Positions 1 to 9,560 of a stretch of 64,000 bases of DNA are shown piece after piece. Position 1 is the first letter of the stretch; every line of letters starts with the position of its first letter. Below the pieces are notes generated by a model that ran no database searches, had not been told where the DNA came from, and saw only the letters and a list, made by a program, of their open reading frames with translations. A program made the translations under genes and the position numbers. Source of the stretch: Verrucomicrobiota bacterium (GTDB taxonomy: Bacteria; Verrucomicrobiota; Verrucomicrobiae; Limisphaerales; UBA11358); assembly GCA_014860005.1 (NCBI GenBank), contig JACZKP010000092.1, forward strand, positions 1 to 64,000, written 5' to 3'.

Positions 1-90
1 GACCAGGCGGTAGCAGCAGCGTGCTCATAAACCCACCGGTGAGGAACCGACCCGGCGTGCCGCAGCATCGCCGATCCGCAAACCAGAGTG

Positions 91-327
91 CTAATCAGAT
101 GCGCTAAAACAAGTTTGAAAAGATGTGGGTAATGACAAGGGCTGAAAGCTCCGGCCATCCGTGCTGCGGTAAAGCCGGAGTTTATTATTCTCGGAAGTGT
201 TGTAGCCAATCGAATAGCAAACGCCCTTGTGCCAGGTCGCCGACCAAAGCCAGGAGTCCGGCTCGCCTACCGTGACCGGCTTCGTCCAATTGATGCCGTC
301 CTTGCTGAATTGCGTCGCCGAGTGGAA
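91..327 (-). pseudogene. Remnant of sialidase-like beta-propeller gene
   Basis: The minus strand holds a short open stretch bounded by TGA (328-330) and TAG (91-93) with no plausible start. Its translation contains FSKDGINWTKPVTV and SWLWSATWHKG, then YRSTDGRSF. This lines up column by column with the sialidase-like N-terminal half of the protein at 9561-11960 (FSNDGREWDGPVEV, VWLWRVEWHGD, YKSKDGRKF). Only about 75 residues survive; both ends of the domain are missing, so this is a dead fragment. It lies just downstream, on the same strand, of the propeller gene at 537-2015, which matches the C-terminal half of the same fusion protein. The 5' part of the original gene is not recognisable between 330 and 536. 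Confidence 0.75.
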
Positions 328-536
328 TCATCGGGCTCCGCAGCAGCACGCAAGGTTGGGCCTCCGGAACCAAGGAGCACGCTGACGCCAGCGAAAACGC
401 CGATGCAGCGCAAGCGCCATGATCCATTTAGATCAGCGTTGCTCTCCTCTGTTTCTGCGGAGGCGATAATTTGCACACCAGACGCCTGGCGAAGTCGCGC
501 CAGCCATCGGACTTGAGAAATGGGCGACGTCATGGC

Positions 537-2015
537 TCAGGGCCGGAATTGAAGAGAATATAGGTCCGCGTCCTTCATCACGACCCGCAAGCGGACCACT
601 TCACCTGCCAATCGCGACACATCCGCGCCAGTCTTCCACCGTACGACACGTGCAATGTCATCACCGATTTGTTCACGCGCGTCGGCCAGGGCGAAACCGG
701 GCAGCGCTTTTCCGTTGGCGTCCTGCAACTCCACGTTCACGCTGCCGGCGGCGCTGGTGGCGAAGTTGATGATTAGTTCGCGACCGGAGAATTTCAGCGG
801 CTTCGTCAGTAGCTCGCCGCCGCCATACGGCGCGTTGACGGAAGCGAAGCCATCCGTGCGCAGCGTATAGCGGATGATATGAGCATCGCGTTGCGCATAG
901 TGCGCCTGTTTGTAGAGCGACATTTCAGCGGGGCCGGTTGGCACAACGCCCAATGCGGTCATGCCGGCCCGCGACGCCCAGTTCCCAAGATCCGGGCCGG
1001 GACGGATGAACGCCTCCATGAACGTGCGGGTGTAGCGAGTCCCGCCGCGGCTGCTCATGAGCACCGCATCCGCGCAATCGCCGGCGTAGCCTTTGCTCAC
1101 GCCCAGCAGCGCCGCCTGTTCGTCCGTGAGCGCCTTGCGCCCCGGCAGAAAGCGCATGGGTGTGGCGACGTAAAGATGCGGTGCGCGGAAATAAGGGTGC
1201 GTCTGGCTGGTGTAGAGATGCTCGCGCGGCGTCTCGCCAAACGTCATTTCCACTGGTGCCGACCAGTCGAGGAAATTGGTGGACGTGCTGCGGCTGATGG
1301 TGCGATAGCCGCGAAAATCTCCGCCGGTCCACGTGCGGAAATAAGCCACGTAGCAATTCTCCGACTCCGACCAAAACGCGACGTTTTGCGAGTCGAACGC
1401 GCCTTGCTTCAGCACAGGCACGTCGCGCAATTTCCGCCAGCGCAAGCCGTCGCCGGAAGCAAATGCCACCAATCCACTGTGCGTAGTGCCGGCCAGGGCT
1501 TTGAACTTTTTGGAAGCCGGAATGCCGGGCCGTGTATCGAGCAACGGCGAGAAGTTGTGCGAGAACGGCGCGGCATGGGCGAGCACGACGTTGTTGCTGC
1601 GCGTGCCGAAGAGTTCGAACAAACCCAGGTCTGGCTTGGTCCACGCGATGCCGTCTTTGCTTTCGGCGTAAGCGGTACATTCATTGGTTGAACCGTCGCG
1701 CCCGGCGGTGGCCAGCCCGCGATAGTACAGCCGGTAACGGTCATCATCCTTGATGACGGTGAAGTAACCGCTAAAGCCGCCTTCCCAGGGACGATCAAGT
1801 CGCAAGACCACACCGGCGGGCTGCGGCTCGTGAAGTTTCAATTGCGTGCCCTCCAGCCGGTCAATCAGCCAGTCATCCACGAACAACTCCAGTCGGGAGC
1901 CGATTTCGCGAACTTCCGGCGGCGTGTTAGTTAGGGTGGGGTTTTGCGCGCCAGCGGAGGCGGTCAATGAAAGCGCGGTGAGCAGCGTGAGGGCAGACGG
2001 GAGCAGGGGATGCAT
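537..2015 (-). CDS. Secreted five-bladed beta-propeller protein (GH32/43-like fold)
   Basis: About 492 residues with an N-terminal signal peptide ending near SLTASAGAQN. The body has repeated sialidase/GH43-like blade motifs (AYAESKDGIAWTKPDLGL, SRGGTRYTRTFMEAFIRPG) and a C-terminal beta-sandwich-like tail. It is paralogous along its whole length to residues ~345-799 of the protein at 9561-11960, sharing GSRLELxxDDxLI, GAFDSQN, EHLYT and the final KDADL. The ATG at 2015 is chosen over an upstream TTG. The likely role is hydrolysis or binding of extracellular glycans, but no catalytic residues can be assigned from sequence alone. It follows the pseudopilin at 2070-2867 by about 55 bp on the same strand, so the two are probably co-transcribed. 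Confidence 0.8.
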   Translation of the reverse strand: MHPLLPSALTLLTALSLTASAGAQNPTLTNTPPEVREIGSRLELFVDDWLIDRLEGTQLKLHEPQPAGVVLRLDRPWEGGFSGYFTVIKDDDRYRLYYRGLATAGRDGSTNECTAYAESKDGIAWTKPDLGLFELFGTRSNNVVLAHAAPFSHNFSPLLDTRPGIPASKKFKALAGTTHSGLVAFASGDGLRWRKLRDVPVLKQGAFDSQNVAFWSESENCYVAYFRTWTGGDFRGYRTISRSTSTNFLDWSAPVEMTFGETPREHLYTSQTHPYFRAPHLYVATPMRFLPGRKALTDEQAALLGVSKGYAGDCADAVLMSSRGGTRYTRTFMEAFIRPGPDLGNWASRAGMTALGVVPTGPAEMSLYKQAHYAQRDAHIIRYTLRTDGFASVNAPYGGGELLTKPLKFSGRELIINFATSAAGSVNVELQDANGKALPGFALADAREQIGDDIARVVRWKTGADVSRLAGEVVRLRVVMKDADLYSLQFRP

Positions 2016-2069
2016 GAGCAAGCTTTGGAAGGGTTCGCGGGAATTCTGATTTGTATGTCCAGTTTGAAA

Positions 2070-2867
2070 TTATCGGGCGTTCACCAATTCGTAATCCTCA
2101 TTCGCCAGATGTTGGGTGGGCGCCCGCGCCGTCGGGGCACGCATGATGGCGCTATTCACATGGCCATCGGCAAACCCCAGGTTCAGATTATATCCATCGC
2201 GCTCGCCATGGATCTGGGTATGGCGAAAGTGAACCGGCGACGAGCCGATCGTATAATACTCGGGAAAGACAATGGTGAAATCGCCGCCCATAGCCAACCG
2301 CGAGGGCCGATAAATCTGGCTGAGGTTGGCGTTGAACAAATTGACCCTGGCATTGACCGCAAGGGTGGGATGGGCCGGCTGGCTCGCATCGTAAAGGAAC
2401 GCATTGTAGAGGTAGCTGCTGCCATAGCGGTCAAAGAAACTGACTCCGTTATCCAGACCCGAACCCGCGCCCGGTCGGTAGCCCTTGCGATCCAACGGAC
2501 ATTGGGCAACGGCCTGGCCAAGATACGACTCGAGAATCCGCGGGTTGTTGTCCGGCAGCCCCCACAAGTTGCTGGTGCGCTTGCCGAAGATATAGGCGCG
2601 ATTATTCCAAGCCAGACTTTCGGGGTTGGCCTTGTTTGCACTGGTGGTGTAGCTGGGGAACAAGTCGTTGTGGTCCGAGGTGTAGGTGGTGGCGGCAATG
2701 GCGAGCTGGCGCAGGGCCGAAGTGCATTGCGTTGTCATGGCCCTGCGCTTGGCCTTGCTCAAAGCCGGCAACAGCATCGCGGCGAGGATGGCAATGATGG
2801 CAATCACCACCAGCAACTCGATCAGGGTAAAACCGCCTGACGGGCGGTCGCTGTTCTCAGTTGTCAT
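2070..2867 (-). CDS. Prepilin-type pseudopilin with DG-H-V tail
   Basis: 265 residues. The N-terminus has a prepilin peptidase site, [20 protein letters not shown], with cleavage expected between G and F and the conserved Glu at +5. It is followed by the hydrophobic helix and LLPALSKAK, as in type II secretion pseudopilins of Verrucomicrobia and Planctomycetes. The C-terminal [10 protein letters not shown] matches the motif that ends this PVC pseudopilin family. The protein would sit in the inner membrane and, after processing, join a pseudopilus or be surface-exposed. A related gene lies at 8594-9382, again next to a propeller gene, suggesting that these pseudopilins are tied to export or display of the neighbouring hydrolases. 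Confidence 0.9.
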   Translation of the reverse strand: MTTENSDRPSGGFTLIELLVVIAIIAILAAMLLPALSKAKRRAMTTQCTSALRQLAIAATTYTSDHNDLFPSYTTSANKANPESLAWNNRAYIFGKRTSNLWGLPDNNPRILESYLGQAVAQCPLDRKGYRPGAGSGLDNGVSFFDRYGSSYLYNAFLYDASQPAHPTLAVNARVNLFNANLSQIYRPSRLAMGGDFTIVFPEYYTIGSSPVHFRHTQIHGERDGYNLNLGFADGHVNSAIMRAPTARAPTQHLANEDYELVNAR

Positions 2868-2937
2868 ATCATCCGGCCAAGCCTAACACGCAAGTCATGC
2901 TTTCAGAGAAGGTTTATTCATGCGGTTTTCGCGTTTG

Positions 2938-2970
2938 CCGGTTTGGGCGGTAGCTGCCCGCCCAAACCGG
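2938..2970 (-). terminator. Strong hairpin after LamG gene
   Basis: Perfect 13-bp inverted repeat (arms 2938-2950 and 2958-2970, CCGGTTTGGGCGG and its complement) around a 7-nt loop, 20 bp past the stop of the minus-strand gene at 2991. There is no long T-run on the minus strand beyond it, so it may act as a transcript-stabilising hairpin or a weak intrinsic terminator. Confidence 0.55.
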
Positions 2971-2990
2971 CCCCAACCCACCGTAATGCC

Positions 2991-5900
2991 TCAAGGCTGA
3001 ACGAGCCGGAAGAACAGGTTGCCCGCACCGATGACCACGCTCGCCGGACTTGTTTGGCCGTTTGGCACATCGGTCCAGCCCGCAGGATTCGCCGCGTCGG
3101 TATTCTGCTGCAAGATGAATCCTGGAGCGGTCCAAGACAACACGAGCGTATTGCCATCCTGCATGAATTCGAGCAGCGGCGCTTCGATCACCGGCTGGAG
3201 CGGCACGGTTTGCACGGTGATCTCATCAATGTAATAGACCGTGCTGGCAATCGCCGTTCCGAAGAACAGGCGGTCAATGATGTTGTCCGGTGTGCCGAAA
3301 GGCGCGATCGCCATCCACTCGTCATCATTGACCCGGCCCCGCGCGGTTGTCCCGTTCCACTCCAGATTGAACTTGTTCCACTGGTTGGGCGGCACTTGCA
3401 GGCCTGGTCCATTCCACACACCGTTGTAAGCACGCCAACCCACAAAATCCCAACCGGCAGTGTCCCACGCGGCCAGTTTTCCAATACCGTTCCAGAGCAG
3501 TTGCGTGGTGTTGTTGAAGGTGGCGCCGCGAGCGAGGCCGACGGCGGCAACATTATTGTCGCCACCCGGAGTCCACAAATAGAACTCAATATCCAGACCA
3601 GTCTCACCCGCACGAATCTGGCGGCTTCCGAACAGCGCGCTCAGGGTGGGAGTCCCGCCCGAGGCCAGACGATCAATGGCCAGATAATTGTTTCCTTGGA
3701 ACGCTGCGTCCGGACCACCGGCGAACGGGCCGGTCATCACTTCCACAAAGAATGAGGTGGCGGCGTAAGTGCCGACTTCCGGATCGTCCGCATTGGGTGG
3801 GCCGGCCACCGGACTGTTTTCAAATCCGTCACGGAACAGAACGAGCGGCAGCACCGGCAGGAGACCGGTTTCAAACCGGGCCACGGCCCAGCGCGTCTCG
3901 GCCAGACCGCTACCCGTTGAGAGGGCGTCGCCAAACAGGAAACGTGGCGCCGCTCCAGTGCCGTCTGGAACATCGCTGCGGAGCAGTGGGTCCGGAGTGA
4001 GGTTGATGCCGTTGACATAAACTCGTACGCCGCCTTCGCCTCCGTCCGCGATCGGATCGAACAGAATCTGGTAGGTGTTATACTCCGCCGGGTTAACCGG
4101 CAGCGTTGTATCCAACCGGGTTTCACCGCCCGGCGTCAGGATATACACGCCCGCGGGAGGCAGACTGCCGCCTCCAATACTCAGGCGGATGGACCAGATG
4201 CTTTGACCGTCGTAAACGGTGATTTGCGCATCGCCGGTTGAACTTTGACTGACCACCTTGCCGCGCGCCGTTGCGGTCCAACCGCGTGGATCCATCAGAT
4301 GATCGAGCATCAGCGGCAGTGCATAGTGTGCCTGCTGGCTGGTGCTCGTCCCAATCTTCCAATGCTTCTCCTCGTCCTCGCCGCCGGTCACGGTAGGAAC
4401 GCCGTCCGCCACCAACTCGAAGCCTTTTGCGGTGGGATCATCGTCGCCGGACGTCTCGACAAAGGCAGCTTCCGGCACCGAACTCAACCAGACGCGAACA
4501 TTATCCAGATAGTATAATGTGCCGCCGCCGCCACTCCGGGAATGTACTCCTTGAACCGTGGCCACCGGTGGAACGCGAACCGCGCCGACGCCATCGGCGG
4601 TGCGGACGACGACCTGATCGCCACCCAGCACGTATTCCACTTCAAACTTCGTCCATTGGCCCGGTGTATGGAACAGTCCGGTGGGAATGTGCGACGTGCC
4701 GTCAAACACGGTGATTCGGTAATTGTCGGTCGCACCCCAGAATGTCACCTGATAGAAAATTGTGGCCGTACCGTTATGCATCATGAATTGCGGCAGGCCG
4801 CTCTCCCAGTAAATCCACGCTTCCGCGTGAATTCGGTCCCGGTTTGCCGCCGTGGCTGTCGAGGTGAACAATGGGTAAACAAAATCCACCCGCGTTCCGC
4901 TAGCGGGCCGGTTGAGATACAGATGCTGAGTGCCGCTTTGCGCTTGAGGCTGATTGGTATCCGTTACAATGGCGGCGGTGCCCGTTGCGAGATAAGAACC
5001 GACTTGTGCCGGACCGGGCACCATGCCCACTGTGCCCGCTTCGAAATCGTCTCCAAACACCTGCCAACGAACCGTGGGAGTGATCGGGCCGCGCGCCATC
5101 GGCTGCGGGCCGGATTCAAGGCGGACTTCGGCCCAGCGCGTTTCAGAAGCTGTGCCGGTGGCAGAACTACTGTCGCCAAATCGGAATTGTGGCGTGAGCG
5201 CTCCGGCGACCGGCACTTGTGCCCGTGTGATCGGCACAGGTGTGAGATTGAAGCCGTTGACATAGACCGACACCGCACCCTGACCCGCGTTTGCAGAAGG
5301 ATCGAAGACCATCTGGTATGTCTGGTAAATACTGGGAACCACCAGCATGTCCGCGCTGTCCAATCGCATGGTGCCGGTGGCGGTTTTGAGATACAGTCCC
5401 TGCGCGGGAAGACCGGATGCGCCCGAACTCAATTGGAGTGTCCAAACACTATCCTCGTCCACCACCGTGATCTCGGCGTCTTGCGGGGCTCCATCCACCA
5501 GACGAACGGTGGCTGTAGCAGTCCAACCGGCCGGCAACTCAAAGTATAGCGGATCAGGCACGGCAGCGTAAGCGACGCGACCGTCCGCTGGCGCCTCGAT
5601 TTTCCAGTGTGGAAGCCCGTCTTCACCCGGGCCGGTTGTGGTTGCTTCCGCAGCGTCCAGCGTAAATCCATTTGCGCTCGGATCAATGGTCCCGCTAACC
5701 GTCAACGTCGGCGGTTCCGGGAACGGCGTGGCGATCACAGAAACTTCGTCGAGGAAATAAGTTGTGCCGGCCGTGCCGGTGGAGAAGAAGATTCGGTCCA
5801 CGAGATTTGCCGGCGAACCCCAGCGGCCCAAAGGCACCGGATCTCCGCCATTGATCCGGCCGGTCGCAACGCGCCCATCCCAGTGGATTCGGATGCGATT

Positions 5901-7202
5901 CCAGGCTTCGGCAACAATCGGCAGGCCCGGTCCCTGCCATTGCCCGTCATAGTGCCGCCAACCCAAAGAATCCCAGCCTTCCGTTGCCCAGACATCTGCC
6001 CGTCCAAAGCCGTTCCAGAGCAGTTGCGAGTTGGCGTTGAAAGCGGTGCCGCTCCCAATCCCCGCCGCCGCCATGGTGTTGGTGCTGTCGGCCATCCACA
6101 AATAGAACTCGATGTCGAATTGCGCGGTGCTGGCGGGCAGGCCACCGCCTTCAAGCAATGCGCTCAAAGTGGGCGTGCCACCCGAACCCGCGCGATCAAT
6201 CATCAGACACTGATCCCCCGCCTGAGCTGTGGCAGGACCATCCTGCACGGGAGTCGTGAGCACCTGCACAAATGCCGAACTGGAAGCGTAACCACCTACG
6301 TCTGGCGTTTCCGCCCCGGGCGTGGGGCCGGCCAGAGCATTGGGATGACGCAACCACAAGGCACCGCTGCCGAGCCGCGCCAGACTCGAATCATTAACGG
6401 CAGCAACCAACCGATGCACAATGCCATTCTGAGCACCGTCCGTGGCGAACTTGTCCGTGATGGTTTCGCCGATGTCGCCTTCGAAGTCATAGAAGACCGC
6501 CAGTTCACCTGCTCCGGGCGTAATCAAACCCACCGCGCTTTGCGTTACGAGCGAAGCGATTTCGGTTTCTGTGAGTGCGCGTCCCAGCACCAACACGTTA
6601 TCCACGTAACCTATGAGTTGCTCGTTGGCGTTGCCGCCAGTGTCATGTGGGTCCTCGCCGACGCGCAGGTTTTGGGTCATTTCGACCGGGCCGCCCCCGG
6701 CGAACCCGGTAGCGACCGAAACTCCGTTGAAGTAAATGGTCACCTGGCCGTTATCGTACGTGACGGCATAATGATGGTAGCCGGGGTCGCTCATGCCCGC
6801 CGGCGGCGAAGCCGTGGCGGTGACCACATTGTTGATAATGGCGCGCAGTCCGGGAATCGAAGTGCCGCGCGAGTCCATGTCCAGAATCAGACGATCGGCC
6901 ATGACACTGCCGTTGCCCCGGTAGCTGGAAAAGATGCGGGTGAAATCAAGCGGCACTTCGCGATTGTCCACGTGGATCGCAAGCGTGAAGGCGGCGCCCA
7001 GCGAAAGCGTACCCGGGATTTCGAGTGTGCTGTAGGGCGGCACGGCCACGGATCGCACACCTCCGGGAATGTTTTCAAAGCCGTCGTGGAAAAGCACGAC
7101 CGGGTCGGGGTTGGGTTGTGCTGAGACGGGGCCGAAGGGGGAGCCGACGGCAACTGCGGCAGCAAGGAGAAACAAGTGACGGGCAGTGATCATACGCTTC
7201 AT
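2991..7202 (-). CDS. Giant secreted LamG/concanavalin-like multidomain protein
   Basis: 1403 residues from the ATG at 7202 (preferred because MKRMITARHLFLLAAAVAVG is a clean signal peptide; an earlier start adds a non-signal extension). After the signal comes a LamG-like domain (roughly residues 35-235, with an FYDFEGD-type region). Two types of ~200-residue module then alternate twice. One type carries GTPTLSALL/DIEFYLW/LLWNG motifs; the other carries HWKI, GWTATA and QITVYDGQSIWS/EITVVDEDSVWT. The last ~55 residues form a short beta tail ending GNLFFRLVQP, as in many secreted Verrucomicrobia proteins. The likely role is carbohydrate or surface binding; no catalytic site was recognised. It lies between two pseudopilin/propeller pairs. 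Confidence 0.8.
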   Translation of the reverse strand: MKRMITARHLFLLAAAVAVGSPFGPVSAQPNPDPVVLFHDGFENIPGGVRSVAVPPYSTLEIPGTLSLGAAFTLAIHVDNREVPLDFTRIFSSYRGNGSVMADRLILDMDSRGTSIPGLRAIINNVVTATASPPAGMSDPGYHHYAVTYDNGQVTIYFNGVSVATGFAGGGPVEMTQNLRVGEDPHDTGGNANEQLIGYVDNVLVLGRALTETEIASLVTQSAVGLITPGAGELAVFYDFEGDIGETITDKFATDGAQNGIVHRLVAAVNDSSLARLGSGALWLRHPNALAGPTPGAETPDVGGYASSSAFVQVLTTPVQDGPATAQAGDQCLMIDRAGSGGTPTLSALLEGGGLPASTAQFDIEFYLWMADSTNTMAAAGIGSGTAFNANSQLLWNGFGRADVWATEGWDSLGWRHYDGQWQGPGLPIVAEAWNRIRIHWDGRVATGRINGGDPVPLGRWGSPANLVDRIFFSTGTAGTTYFLDEVSVIATPFPEPPTLTVSGTIDPSANGFTLDAAEATTTGPGEDGLPHWKIEAPADGRVAYAAVPDPLYFELPAGWTATATVRLVDGAPQDAEITVVDEDSVWTLQLSSGASGLPAQGLYLKTATGTMRLDSADMLVVPSIYQTYQMVFDPSANAGQGAVSVYVNGFNLTPVPITRAQVPVAGALTPQFRFGDSSSATGTASETRWAEVRLESGPQPMARGPITPTVRWQVFGDDFEAGTVGMVPGPAQVGSYLATGTAAIVTDTNQPQAQSGTQHLYLNRPASGTRVDFVYPLFTSTATAANRDRIHAEAWIYWESGLPQFMMHNGTATIFYQVTFWGATDNYRITVFDGTSHIPTGLFHTPGQWTKFEVEYVLGGDQVVVRTADGVGAVRVPPVATVQGVHSRSGGGGTLYYLDNVRVWLSSVPEAAFVETSGDDDPTAKGFELVADGVPTVTGGEDEEKHWKIGTSTSQQAHYALPLMLDHLMDPRGWTATARGKVVSQSSTGDAQITVYDGQSIWSIRLSIGGGSLPPAGVYILTPGGETRLDTTLPVNPAEYNTYQILFDPIADGGEGGVRVYVNGINLTPDPLLRSDVPDGTGAAPRFLFGDALSTGSGLAETRWAVARFETGLLPVLPLVLFRDGFENSPVAGPPNADDPEVGTYAATSFFVEVMTGPFAGGPDAAFQGNNYLAIDRLASGGTPTLSALFGSRQIRAGETGLDIEFYLWTPGGDNNVAAVGLARGATFNNTTQLLWNGIGKLAAWDTAGWDFVGWRAYNGVWNGPGLQVPPNQWNKFNLEWNGTTARGRVNDDEWMAIAPFGTPDNIIDRLFFGTAIASTVYYIDEITVQTVPLQPVIEAPLLEFMQDGNTLVLSWTAPGFILQQNTDAANPAGWTDVPNGQTSPASVVIGAGNLFFRLVQP

Positions 7203-7356
7203 AAAGATTGGGTTTTTTATTCGCCAAATAACCACGGTGAACGATGCCACCTTACGCTTGCGAGCGCGTCACCCAAAAGCAGTTTTTACTTGCCTCTTTT
7301 GGGTACATGTTGTCCCCGGCGATTCTCCCGGGTACGTGATGTTTCAGGGCAACCCC

Positions 7357-8427
7357 TCAGCCGAGCGTCCGACCCTTAATGAAAGTGGGCATGATTGTGT
7401 AATCTTTGATTTGCGCATCGCCCTGCACGATACCCATCACCACGCGCGAGATTTTCGAGGCCAGGGCCTGGTGACTGTGAGAGTAACGTGCAACACTTGG
7501 AACCATGTCTTCCAGGAAGGAATCGTCGTCCCGCGAAATCAGCACCACGTCCCGGGGCACACGCACGCCGGCGTTTAACAGATGACCCAATACCGTCAGC
7601 ACATGCCGCGCCCTTGAAATCAGAAAGGCCGTGGGAGGCTGCGGCCGGGACAGCAGATGATCCACCCGCGCGCAAATGCTCTCCACGCTGCCGTCGTGCT
7701 CCTGCACGCTTCCGAGGACATCGGACACCTTGGTTTCGGCCACCGCCTCGCGGAAGCTGGACATGGTAATCAGGTCGCCGGCCGGGCCAGGCGCCGGCGT
7801 TAACAACACCAATCTGCGGTGGCCGCGCGAAATAAATTGGTTTACAGCGTGATGACACACCGCCGCGTAGTCCCGGTCCACCGCTGGCAGGCGGATGCCC
7901 TCGTAACACGAACCAATCACGACGCAGGGCAGTTCCCGTGCGGCAAACCACTGCTGCATGGGCTGGGTGGGCCCGAACAACACCCAGCCCGCTGGACGCA
8001 GCGTTTTGCTCAGACTCTCCAATCCGTGGGTGCCTCCACCCCGGTAAGGCGCCCGGCTCACATGCGTCTCCAAAACATAACCGGCCTCGGTCAAGTGTTC
8101 GCGCAGGCGGTTGATGAGATATATGGCCAGCGGATTGAGCGATTCCGGCGGCAAGGGCAGCAGCGTCAACACCCGGTTGCTTGCGGATGCCCCGGGCGCG
8201 GCGCGGCGGTTGACAATCCTGCGCCGTTGCCCCTGGCGGCACTTGATCACCCCTTTGCGGCTCAGTTGCCTCAGCGCCGCGCGCAGGGTCTTCCGGCTCA
8301 CGTGGAGTTGCGCACACAATTCGTGTTCGCCGGGCAGCCAGGACGCCCAGCGACCCGATTCAATCTCCTCGACCAGTACGGCGGCGGTCTGCGCCACCAG
8401 CGACACCTTTTGAGGTAAGCGGTTCAT
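7357..8427 (-). CDS. GntR-type winged-helix regulator with LacI-like sensor domain
   Basis: About 356 residues from the ATG at 8427 (MNRLPQKVSL); an ATG at 8460 is also possible, and the longer reading frame runs antisense into the next gene. Residues ~10-75 form a GntR winged helix (LPGEHELCAQLHVSRKTLRA, then LSRKGVIKCRQGQRRRIV). The remaining ~270 residues resemble the periplasmic-binding-protein fold of LacI/GalR regulators (GWVLFGPTQ, RGHRRLVLLTPAPG, RDVVLISRDD, IVQGDAQIKDYTIMPTFI). This architecture usually binds a sugar and controls nearby glycan genes. It is divergent from the pseudopilin at 8594, so the 8428-8593 spacer should hold both promoters and probably its operator. Confidence 0.85.
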   Translation of the reverse strand: MNRLPQKVSLVAQTAAVLVEEIESGRWASWLPGEHELCAQLHVSRKTLRAALRQLSRKGVIKCRQGQRRRIVNRRAAPGASASNRVLTLLPLPPESLNPLAIYLINRLREHLTEAGYVLETHVSRAPYRGGGTHGLESLSKTLRPAGWVLFGPTQPMQQWFAARELPCVVIGSCYEGIRLPAVDRDYAAVCHHAVNQFISRGHRRLVLLTPAPGPAGDLITMSSFREAVAETKVSDVLGSVQEHDGSVESICARVDHLLSRPQPPTAFLISRARHVLTVLGHLLNAGVRVPRDVVLISRDDDSFLEDMVPSVARYSHSHQALASKISRVVMGIVQGDAQIKDYTIMPTFIKGRTLG

Positions 8428-8593
8428 TTGGTTTCTCAAGCGAGCAACAATCGGGACCATAATTTGAGCCTTCCACGTTGCTACGCCAGGATTGTGCTCA
8501 AGCAAGGAACATGTCTCCGCAAGAGGCAAGTGAAAACTGCTTTCGGCGAGACTGAACAAAGCGCAAGCTGCCCTCGTTGCCATAAGAAACACC

Positions 8594-9382
8594 ATGAAAG
8601 CACTTCGCCATTTCAGCGCCGGGTTTACCCTCATTGAATTGCTCGTGGTCATCGCCATTATCGCAATTCTGGCCGGCATGCTCCTGCCCGCGCTCTCCCG
8701 CGCCAAGCAGGCATCGCATCAGGCCGCCTGTTCTTCCAATCTGCGCCAAATGGGCATCTCCATTCAGATTTACGCGTTGGATCGCAACGACCAGATGCCG
8801 AGTCTCTGGGAACGGCCCATCAGCGCGAATCCGATACCAGGGGCGGTTGGCCGCGGTCGCGGCTACACCATGTTCGGGCTGCTCCTGAGCCAGACACGGA
8901 TTCCCATGACCGCCTTTCGTTGTCCCGCCGACCGCCGTCAATATGAGTTGACCGAGGAGAATTTCTGGCAACTGCTTCCCACTCAGGTCAACCAGTGGGA
9001 AACCTTGGTTCCCTTTGATTACTCGGCCAACGCCGTCGGTTACGGCATGACGCAACGGCGCGTTCCCTGGTCCCTGCCGGATCACGGCCCGTTGCCGACT
9101 TCAAACATTCGTCGTCCGTCAACCACTTACCTGGTCTGGGATGGTCACATACCCACGTGGAACATCGCCGGCGGTTATCAGTCACTCAAAACTTCCCTCG
9201 AAGGGTTCCAGACGAATCCCCAAAGCTGGGCTTACCATCTGCAAACCACTTTCCGTCACTCCGGCACCAAGGACCGCAAAAACCTCCGCCGCGGTCCCAA
9301 TTCCGTGCTGGCTGATGGCCATGTCGAAGCCAAGATTGATTTCCTCGGGCTCGAAGAGGACAACTTCAATCTGCCTCGGTAA
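8594..9382 (+). CDS. Prepilin-type pseudopilin with DG-H-V tail
   Basis: 262 residues beginning [20 protein letters not shown], so the prepilin peptidase site follows a short basic leader. The helix and [20 protein letters not shown] are typical of PVC pseudopilins, and the C-terminus has [14 protein letters not shown], the characteristic DGHV motif. It is a paralogue of the protein at 2070-2867 but quite diverged in the middle. It is followed after 178 bp by the sialidase-propeller fusion on the same strand, mirroring the left-hand pair. The 178-bp spacer contains no recognisable gene. Confidence 0.9.
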   Translation: MKALRHFSAGFTLIELLVVIAIIAILAGMLLPALSRAKQASHQAACSSNLRQMGISIQIYALDRNDQMPSLWERPISANPIPGAVGRGRGYTMFGLLLSQTRIPMTAFRCPADRRQYELTEENFWQLLPTQVNQWETLVPFDYSANAVGYGMTQRRVPWSLPDHGPLPTSNIRRPSTTYLVWDGHIPTWNIAGGYQSLKTSLEGFQTNPQSWAYHLQTTFRHSGTKDRKNLRRGPNSVLADGHVEAKIDFLGLEEDNFNLPR

Positions 9383-9560
9383 GACGAGATGCCATCCATT
9401 CGTGACGGAAAGGCGGAATGAAACTGACCACCCCATTGGAAGAAATGTCACGGCGTGATACTGCCGCTCGTCGCTCATGCCGTGAATTTGATGCACCTCA
9501 CCCTGCAGGCGGCTCTGGCATGCCTCAGATCGTAACCGACAATTCATCAGCACCAACTCA

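Noticed and set aside
5607..7124. 505-codon open frame antisense to the LamG protein
   Set aside because: Arg/His-rich shadow frame without domains; the minus-strand frame has a signal peptide and repeated modules.
7251..7356. Direct repeats GGGTACATG/GGGTACGTG as a regulator operator
   Set aside because: Only two short, imperfect copies in a place between a gene end and a gene start; not enough to call a site.
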